A DNA stretch of 19,848 bases, from NCBI GenBank assembly GCA_039923455.1, contig JBDTCS010000250.1, positions 1 through 19,848 of the forward strand, in the 5' to 3' direction. Under the pieces are notes generated by a model that saw nothing but the letters and a program-made list of their open reading frames with translations, made no database searches and was not told the origin of the DNA. Origin of the DNA: JBDTCS01 sp039923455 (GTDB lineage Bacteria; Bacteroidota; Ignavibacteria; Palsa-1295). Below, in pieces: positions 14,883 to 19,848 of this stretch (the first letter of the stretch is position 1; each line of letters starts with the position of its first letter). A program made the position numbers and the translations under genes.

Positions 14883-15431
14883 GGGGATGCACTGGCTTCG
14901 ACGGGGAGTGATCGATGGATACGTTGCGCACCGAGTGAGGCTGACAGCGCTCGTGGACGGAAGGCTACTGTGAGTAATCACGAACAGTGTCCGCCCTGAC
15001 TCAAACCGTCAGCAAAACATAATTGCAAACTCTTATAGTTATGCAATGGCTGCCTAAGCTCCTTTAACGTAAGTTGAAGTCGTAGCTGCTATTCCACCTA
15101 TCGGGTGGGAGGGTGCCCATCCCACCGGTTCTTTAGAAAAGGCGGAACCGGATCATGCGAATTATTAAGCAATTAATAGTTTGTGTGCGCGAGCAATCGT
15201 GTTGGGGTGCCGTTGGGGTAAGAAATTACCCTTGCCTTTTCTCTTTCTTTCGGAGTGCTCTTTGCCGAAAGTTCGTAGGAGGCCAGCAATGGTCTTTAGG
15301 AAGGGTGATGTGTGCGGGAGGATGTCCTTTGCCATTACCCGCTCGGCATCTAAAGCAATAACAAGGGGACTATGTGCGTAGTAGCGTTCCTTCGTATTTT
15401 CCGGACAGGGGTTCGATTCCCCTCATCTCCA
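14883..15431 (+). ncRNA. ssrA: Transfer-messenger RNA (tmRNA)
   Basis: tmRNA rescues stalled ribosomes by acting as an Ala-tRNA and then as a short message. The 5' end GGGGATG (14883-14889) pairs with CATCTCC (15424-15430), one G-U pair included, to give the acceptor stem. GGCTTCGACGGGG (14894-14906) and GGGGTTCGATTCCCC (15409-15423) are the D-like and T-arm hallmarks. Helix 2 is supported by TGCGCAC (14925-14931) with GTGCGTA (15374-15380). The tag frame begins at GCA 15025, preceded by ATAATT like the E. coli ATAGTC, and reads ANSYSYAMAA, then TAA at 15055-15057. Its YSYAMAA end is like the Chlorobi tag as I recall it. CCA is not encoded. At about 549 nt it is far longer than the usual 350-400. 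A TATACT at 14848-14853 may be its -10 element, but without a good -35. Confidence 0.95.
15025..15057 (+). other. tmRNA tag reading frame (ANSYSYAMAA, stop)
   Basis: Ten codons plus TAA inside the tmRNA encode the proteolysis tag. The resume codon GCA at 15025-15027 is preceded by CATAATT, matching the position of the E. coli resume-codon determinant, and the peptide ends in AMAA, where most tags end in ALAA or a close variant. The Ala-Ala end is what ClpXP-type proteases recognise. The short peptide is Tyr- and Ser-rich. Confidence 0.9.
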
Positions 15432-15440
15432 CATTTACGA

Positions 15441-15474
15441 AATAGCGGCTCCTTGATGGGGTCGCTATTTTTTT
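15441..15474 (+). terminator. Intrinsic terminator of ssrA
   Basis: A 12-bp stem forms between AATAGCGGCTCC (15441-15452) and GGGGTCGCTATT (15458-15469), with two G-T pairs and a TTGAT loop, and runs straight into a T-tract ending at 15474. It begins ten bases after the tmRNA 3' end and 22 bases before the GNAT gene, so it separates ssrA from that gene. Confidence 0.9.
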
Positions 15475-15495
15475 AGTTTCTGAAGAGGTAAAGCA

Positions 15496-15924
15496 ATGAT
15501 TCGTTTTGCGGTATTTGAAGATTCACCGGCGCTCGCAATCCTGTTAACGCAACTAGGATATCCAAGCAGCGAGGCATTCGTTCAAGCGAGGCTCGCCGAA
15601 CTTTCGAAATCAGGTTCAGCTTGCGTGATTGTTGCGGAGCATGATGGTGCAGTTGTAGGTTTTCTTGCTTTTGATTCTCAACCATTATTTCACCAAGCGG
15701 GAAGAGTCGGCAACATTATGGCGATGTCGGTTCTGGAAAACATGAGAGGACAAGGAGTTGGAAAAGAGTTAGTGCAGGAAGCAGAGAAGATCGCGAGCGA
15801 GGGTGGCTGTTTAAAGATGGCAGTCGCGAGTGGCCTGCACCGAACGGATACGCACAAGTTCTACTCATCGCTCGGTTACGCTGAGAATACGAAGCGATTC
15901 GTGAAGCAACTCGGTCACTCGTGA
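15496..15924 (+). CDS. GNAT-family N-acetyltransferase
   Basis: This 142-residue single-domain protein is an acetyl-CoA-dependent acetyltransferase of the GNAT fold. The acetyl-CoA loop (motif A) is RGQGVG at 84-89, matching R-x-x-G-x-G, preceded by the strand NIMAMSVL (73-80) and followed by the helix KELVQEAEKIA (90-100). Motif B is visible as HKFYSSLGY at 120-128. Its substrate, whether a small molecule or a protein, is not evident. AGAGG lies about eight bases before the ATG at 15496, a plausible ribosome binding site. It follows the ssrA terminator, so it needs its own promoter or read-through, and it is convergent with the P-type ATPase gene (23 bases apart). Confidence 0.9.
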   Translation: MIRFAVFEDSPALAILLTQLGYPSSEAFVQARLAELSKSGSACVIVAEHDGAVVGFLAFDSQPLFHQAGRVGNIMAMSVLENMRGQGVGKELVQEAEKIASEGGCLKMAVASGLHRTDTHKFYSSLGYAENTKRFVKQLGHS

Positions 15925-15947
15925 TGTATGTGCTGGCCACTAAGTTA

Positions 15948-18686
15948 TCATAAGCAAAATATTAAACCGTCAGCTTTTTTTTTGGAGAAGAGCTTGAGCA
16001 GTTCGAACCATGTAACACTTGCGGCAGCGGCGGCACCGCAGATCAGCCAGTCGTGTAAGTGGAACGGTCCAAAATGGAATAGCCTCGCGATGACCGGCAC
16101 TTCTGTGATCACGATTAGCACGACAACTCCGAACGCAAGACACCACCAAAGTGCTCGATTTCGAACACGGAGAGATGCTAAGAACACAGTACTCCACGAG
16201 CGATTTACAACCGCGAGTGCAAGATTGGCGAGTACAAGTGTCGCGAATGTTAATGTGCGCGATTCAAATTCCGAATGAGTCCGTCCATAGGAATACAGAT
16301 ACACTGCTGCGCATGCAACGAAGACGAACACTCCCTGAAGCGATGCGATAATTAGATTGCGACGCGCGAAGATAGGCGCACGAGGATCGCGAGGCAATCG
16401 CTGCATGATATTGGATTCCTCCGGCTCGGATTCAAACACGAGCGAGGAGATAGGATCAAGCAATAGCTCGATCAGCACGATGTGTATCGGATAAAATATC
16501 AGCGGAAGTCCCGTGAGCAAAGGCAGAATCGCGAGGCCCGCGACAGGGAAATGCATCGCGATAACATAGTACATCGCTTTCTTGATGTTATCATAGGTAC
16601 GCCTGCCAAGCCGCACCGAAAGCACGAGCGTTGGAAAATCGTCTTGCGTCAGAATAACCGAAGCTGCTTCGCGTGCGACGTCTGTCCCGCGTCCTCCCAT
16701 TGCGACTCCAATGTGAGCAGTCTTCAACGCTGGTGCATCGTTAACGCCGTCACCGGTCATCGCAACGATAGCGCCACTCGCTTTAAGCAACTTCACGAGC
16801 TCTAGCTTTTGTGAAGGACTGATACGTGCGAAGACATTGACGGCCTTCAGCTTCTCCTGGAGTTCCTGTGCACTCACACTTTCCATCTCCCGGCCAGTGA
16901 GAACCAACTCCGCATTCCGAATGCCTGCTTCACTGGCGATTGTGCGAGCAGTCAGTGGATGATCGCCGGTTAACATTATTGTGCGGATACCGGCCTCATA
17001 ACATTCCTCCACTGATTTCCGTATTCCTTCGCGAAGCGGATCGCGATAGGCGGCAAGTCCGAGGAATTGAGGTTTGTAACTTGCGGCGTTGCCGAGCAAG
17101 GATTGCGAACTGCCGTACGCCACACCAAGCACGCGAAGTCCTCGCTTTGCGAGATCATCCAGCGCTGCAAGTATCTCTCGAGCCTGACGCTCCGGAAGTT
17201 CACATGCACGAATCACCGCTTCGGGCGAGCCCTTGATCGCAACCTGATAACCAGAAGCAGTTTTCCAGACATTGGTGAATATAGGTGCTTCGGGTGTCAA
17301 CGAAATTTCCTGCACAAGTTCGAGTTGATCAGCACGTAAGAATTCGGCACTCCTTTCGATCATCTTCGAATTGCTGTCGGTAGCGACTTTTGTGCGATAG
17401 TGAGTGTCCGCGGCGTGTGTTGCAATATCCATGGGATCATAACTCTCGCGTTGCGAAGCGAGCGCAGCGATCCCGAGAAGTCGGAGCGATGCAGGTGAAA
17501 GTGGTGCGACACCAAAATCGGAAAGCGTCTGTGATGGCTCAAGCGAATAGGTGGCAGCTGTCGCGGAAGCTGCACTCGCGGAAGCTGCACTCGCGGAAGT
17601 TTCGCTGGTAAGGCTCGAGTACGGTCGGATCTCCACCAATGTCATTTCGTTGCGCGTGAGCGTTCCTGTCTTATCTACACAGAGCACCGTCACCGTACCG
17701 AGCGCTTCTACCGCGGAGAGACGTCGGATAAGAATACCTCGACCGGCAAGCCGTCGTGCACCAAGCGCAAGAAAGATGGCGAGGATGACCGGAAATTCTT
17801 CGGGAAGTAATGACATCGCGAGCGAGACTCCCGCAAGCAACGCCTCGATCCACCCGCCGCGAGTAATTCGAAAGAGGACGACAGTCACCGTGCAGAACAG
17901 AATACTGATTGTTGCCGCAACACGCACGAACTTGCGAATCTGCACAAATAGCGGAGTAGCTTCTTCTTCAGACGTTGCAAGCGCTGCACCGATCTTTCCG
18001 ACCTCCGAGTGAGCGCCTGTCGCTGTCACTCGGGCTTTGCCAATTCCTCGGACGACAAGCGATCCGCTATAAAGCGTCACTTCGGGATTTGGCTCGCCTT
18101 GCACTACCACTTCGACTCGATCTCCAATAAGTTTTTCGACAGCGTTTGATTCACCAGTGATGAGCGATTCGTCAAGAAGAATATTTCGTCCTTCGAGGAG
18201 CTCCGCATCTGCCGTGATCCGATCGCCTTCTTTTATTGTCAGGATATCGCCGGGCACGACATCTTTGGCCGGTATTCTAACGCTAATTCCATCACGAATG
18301 ACGATAGCGTGAGGACTCGTGAGGTTCTTTAGCGCATCGAGCGCGCGCTCGGACCGAACATCCTGAATAATATTGATCGCGATGACAACGGCTGCCGAGC
18401 CTATCAATAGCAGTGCTTCGGTAACATCGCCAAGCACTCCGTAGATACCCGCACTGACAAGTAACAACAGGATCATTGGCTCACGAAGCACGCCAACCGC
18501 GACTCGAAATACCGAGCGCTTTTGCATTTGGGGAAGCTCATTCGCGCCGAATTCCTTTAGCAGTCTTGCAGCCTCAGAAGTGCTCAGCCCTTTCCCGCCT
18601 TCGATCGGAAGTCCAGCCGATGGACCAGGAACATTGAAAAGGCTACCCACAGACATAGTATTATTTACTGGGGAATTCGTGTTCAT
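15948..18686 (-). CDS. Cation-transporting P-type ATPase (P2-like)
   Basis: This is an inner-membrane ion pump that couples ATP hydrolysis to cation transport through a phospho-Asp intermediate. Numbered from ATG 18686 (912 residues) it shows the actuator motif LITGES (175-180), the helix-4 motif PEEFPV (295-300), the phosphorylation site DKTGT with Asp338, the nucleotide-binding KGSPE (485-489), TGD (573-575), the hinge GDGVNDAP (645-652), and helix 6 with ELLLDP (740-745). Helix 4 reads PEEFP rather than the PEGLP of Ca2+ pumps, so the ion is uncertain; Ca2+, Mn2+ or H+ are possible. An Ala/Ser run encoded by a 15-bp tandem repeat (364-379) follows the phosphorylation domain. An upstream ATG at 18761 would add 25 residues and overlap the divergent gene, so I chose 18686; ATG 18656 is another option. 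Confidence 0.92.
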   Translation of the reverse strand: MNTNSPVNNTMSVGSLFNVPGPSAGLPIEGGKGLSTSEAARLLKEFGANELPQMQKRSVFRVAVGVLREPMILLLLVSAGIYGVLGDVTEALLLIGSAAVVIAINIIQDVRSERALDALKNLTSPHAIVIRDGISVRIPAKDVVPGDILTIKEGDRITADAELLEGRNILLDESLITGESNAVEKLIGDRVEVVVQGEPNPEVTLYSGSLVVRGIGKARVTATGAHSEVGKIGAALATSEEEATPLFVQIRKFVRVAATISILFCTVTVVLFRITRGGWIEALLAGVSLAMSLLPEEFPVILAIFLALGARRLAGRGILIRRLSAVEALGTVTVLCVDKTGTLTRNEMTLVEIRPYSSLTSETSASAASASAASATAATYSLEPSQTLSDFGVAPLSPASLRLLGIAALASQRESYDPMDIATHAADTHYRTKVATDSNSKMIERSAEFLRADQLELVQEISLTPEAPIFTNVWKTASGYQVAIKGSPEAVIRACELPERQAREILAALDDLAKRGLRVLGVAYGSSQSLLGNAASYKPQFLGLAAYRDPLREGIRKSVEECYEAGIRTIMLTGDHPLTARTIASEAGIRNAELVLTGREMESVSAQELQEKLKAVNVFARISPSQKLELVKLLKASGAIVAMTGDGVNDAPALKTAHIGVAMGGRGTDVAREAASVILTQDDFPTLVLSVRLGRRTYDNIKKAMYYVIAMHFPVAGLAILPLLTGLPLIFYPIHIVLIELLLDPISSLVFESEPEESNIMQRLPRDPRAPIFARRNLIIASLQGVFVFVACAAVYLYSYGRTHSEFESRTLTFATLVLANLALAVVNRSWSTVFLASLRVRNRALWWCLAFGVVVLIVITEVPVIARLFHFGPFHLHDWLICGAAAAASVTWFELLKLFSKKKADGLIFCL
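17561..17599. repeat. 15-bp tandem repeat inside the P-type ATPase gene
   Basis: The unit TCGCGGAAGCTGCAC occurs at 17561-17575 and 17576-17590, followed by a partial third copy (TCGCGGAAG, 17591-17599). Being a multiple of three, it adds or removes five residues without a frameshift. On the coding strand it gives an Ala/Ser run. The copies are identical, which suggests a recent or still active change in copy number. Confidence 0.85.
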
Positions 18687-18715
18687 ATCACAGATAGCTT
18701 TCTGTTCGCACGTAC

Positions 18716-19093
18716 ATGTCAAATACAACGCCCCTAACCAAGGACAAGCAGTTCCGTTCAAGAAAGCGTTCGCCTCTTCCGAGATGGTTGAATGTAGTGC
18801 TTGGTATATTGCTCATTATTATTGGGCTTCTAGGACTCGTACTTCCGATTCTACAGGGTGTGCTGTTCCTTGCTGCCGGCCTATTGCTTCTCTCGGAAGC
18901 TATACCATCCCTTCGGCGTCATGTCGATAAACTTGAACGCCGCTCGAAGCTTCTGAATCGAGCTTTGTCATCTTTTCGTACCAGCGATGGAACAGTTCGT
19001 TTGGGGAAACTGATCGGCACAGTCACTATCGTTACGGCGATTGCGATCGGGGTCGGGCTGCTTCTTAAATGGTGGTATCAGGGGCACGGATGA
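18716..19093 (+). CDS. Small membrane protein, PGPGW/DUF454-like
   Basis: This 125-residue protein has a basic N-terminus (to about 23), two closely spaced helices in WLNVVLGILLIIIGLLGLVL (24-43) and GVLFLAAGLLLLSEAIP (48-64), a polar stretch, and a third helix near 98-118 ending in KWWYQGHG. The G-L-x-L-P turn between the first two helices resembles the PGPGW and DUF454 (YbaN-like) families, but the signature Pro-Gly-Pro is not intact (LPILQG), so the family is tentative. Function is unknown. It is divergent from the P-type ATPase with only 29 bases between the chosen starts, so their promoters must overlap coding sequence. The stop at 19091-19093 lies 37 bases before the VOC gene, so co-transcription with that gene is possible. 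Confidence 0.65.
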   Translation: MSNTTPLTKDKQFRSRKRSPLPRWLNVVLGILLIIIGLLGLVLPILQGVLFLAAGLLLLSEAIPSLRRHVDKLERRSKLLNRALSSFRTSDGTVRLGKLIGTVTIVTAIAIGVGLLLKWWYQGHG

Positions 19094-19130
19094 GTGCGTC
19101 GAATTCGGCATGAACCTAAACAAACAGAGT

Positions 19131-19529
19131 ATGCATACCAAAAAAATATGGGCCAATGTCGGTGTGACTGACCTAGATTGCACGATCAACTTTTATACGC
19201 ATTTAGGGTTTAAGCCGAACGGCAAACCCAATAGTGAACTCGCTAGTTTTTTGTTTGGCGACGAAAATTTTGTAATTCACTTTTTTATTCAGAAGAGTTT
19301 ACAAAAAGGCATGAAGGGCAATCTGGCTGATTTGGCGCTAGGCAATGAAATTATTTTTACCCTTGCCGCACAAACCATCGCTGAAGTGGATAGTTGGGCG
19401 CAAGCGGTTCCGAAAGCCGGAGGAACGGTGGTATCAGATCCCGAGGAATTTGGCGAAGGCTATTACGGATTTGTCTTTGCCGACCCCGACGGTCATAAGT
19501 TTAATGTGTTTTATATGGAAGGGCTTTGA
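19131..19529 (+). CDS. VOC-family (glyoxalase/bleomycin-resistance fold) protein
   Basis: From ATG 19131 the product is 132 residues, close to the family's single-unit size. It opens KKIWANVGVTDLDCTINFYTHLGF, the first beta-alpha-beta strand set of the VOC fold, and ends with GYYGFVFADPDGHKFNVFYM, where DPDGH is the typical metal-site or C-terminal turn. The class includes glyoxalase I, extradiol dioxygenases and bleomycin-binding proteins, and no substrate can be assigned. An earlier ATG at 19110 and a longer frame back to 19041 exist; I chose 19131 because homologues I recall begin near MxTKKIW and the longer frame would overlap the upstream gene. Base composition turns more AT-rich from here to the end of the window. 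The adjacent gene on the other strand is also a small accessory enzyme. Confidence 0.85.
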   Translation: MHTKKIWANVGVTDLDCTINFYTHLGFKPNGKPNSELASFLFGDENFVIHFFIQKSLQKGMKGNLADLALGNEIIFTLAAQTIAEVDSWAQAVPKAGGTVVSDPEEFGEGYYGFVFADPDGHKFNVFYMEGL

Positions 19530-19556
19530 AGTGGCACCTGGGTGTCGCATATGTCG

Positions 19557-19848
19557 TCAACTTTTTGTCGGCTCTAAGTAAAGCACTATCGAACCGGAGC
19601 GAAAAGTTTTTGTCTTTGTGAGCGCAAGATCGATTCTATCGTTTATGTTCTTAAATAGCTCTAAGCCCTTGCCCAACACAGTCGGTTGAACACGCACTTG
19701 GAATTCATCAAACAAATTTAGATTCAGGGATTGAACAATTAGGCTCGGGCTGCCAATCAGAATGTCTTTCCCTGTTTGTTGCTTGAGATCCATCACTTCT
19801 TCCGATAAGCTTCGCGTTGCCAGCCTCGCATTTTCCCAGTCCACATTT
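19557..19848 (-). CDS. RibD C-terminal / dihydrofolate reductase-like protein, 5' end missing
   Basis: The last 97 codons of a reverse-strand gene are present; its beginning lies beyond the right edge. The frame stays open to the edge, so the GTG at 19844 is probably not the real start. Visible blocks are KDILIGSPSLIVQSLNLNLFDEF, the NADPH-binding and subunit-contact strand-helix, VQPTVLGKGLELFKN, and the C-terminal strand FRSGSIVLYLEP. These match the RibD C-terminal fold of small NADPH-dependent reductases common in Bacteroidetes, which are often annotated as dihydrofolate reductase family without proof of that activity. The TGA stop is at 19557-19559, convergent with the VOC gene 27 bases away. 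With only about half of the protein visible, the assignment is to the superfamily only. Confidence 0.85.
   Translation of the reverse strand, partial: NVDWENARLATRSLSEEVMDLKQQTGKDILIGSPSLIVQSLNLNLFDEFQVRVQPTVLGKGLELFKNINDRIDLALTKTKTFRSGSIVLYLEPTKS

Noticed and set aside
15155..15381. Two ORFs of 66-68 codons inside the 14883-15431 tmRNA
   Set aside because: They lie within the structured tmRNA and share its composition. Treating them as genes is not supported.
14883..15431. Group I intron or other insertion splitting the tmRNA
   Set aside because: The tRNA-like ends, helix 2 and tag frame fit one continuous RNA, and the excess length is too small and too scattered for a typical group I intron.

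Overview
The window looks like a chromosomal segment of a bacterium from the Bacteroidota/Chlorobiota (FCB) side of the tree. A Chlorobi-related lineage such as Kapabacteria or Ignavibacteria is my best guess. The main reasons are: a tmRNA whose tag ends in YSYAMAA, which I recall as the green-sulfur-bacterium type of SsrA tag; a small acidic DUF2795 protein typical of that group; few Shine-Dalgarno sequences; an outer-membrane Omp85 protein, so a diderm cell; and RibD-like and VOC proteins of Bacteroidetes type. This placement is an inference, not a computed phylogeny.

Layout. 1-644: no convincing gene, but a cluster of REP-like inverted repeats and hairpins. 645-4110 (+): secD, secF and a STAS-domain protein, apparently one operon, whose first two products form the SecDF motor of protein export. 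4348-5670 (+): purA. 5882-8179 (+): a DppB/DppC-type pair of peptide/nickel ABC permeases without their ATPases or binding protein. 8468-8698 (+): DUF2795 protein, followed by a hairpin-rich intergenic stretch. 9037-11301 (+): Omp85 (BamA/TamA-like) protein. 11313-13691 (-): a GT-C-like multi-spanning membrane protein and a DUF2231 membrane protein, in one transcription unit convergent with the Omp85 gene. 13922-14830 (+): EamA/DMT exporter, preceded by a short ORF with an unusually strong ribosome binding site. 14883-15431 (+): ssrA (tmRNA), unusually long, closed by a clear intrinsic terminator. 15496-15924 (+): GNAT acetyltransferase. 15948-18686 (-): P2-like cation-transporting P-type ATPase. 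18716-19093 (+): small PGPGW/DUF454-like membrane protein, divergent from the ATPase. 19131-19529 (+): VOC-fold protein. 19557-19848 (-): the 3' part of a RibD/dihydrofolate-reductase-like gene that runs off the right edge.

How the genes relate: most are ordinary housekeeping or transport genes. Envelope biogenesis is a loose theme (SecDF exports the Omp85 precursor and other envelope proteins; the GT-C-like protein may modify surface molecules), and ssrA rescues stalled ribosomes. I found no CRISPR array, insertion sequence, prophage, tRNA or rRNA, and no convincing new multi-gene system. The observations most worth checking are the roughly 549-nt tmRNA, the REP-like repeats, the repetitive DSA/K-rich insertion in SecD, the in-frame 15-bp tandem repeat in the ATPase, the structured stretch at 8718-8835, and the short ORF ahead of the EamA gene.
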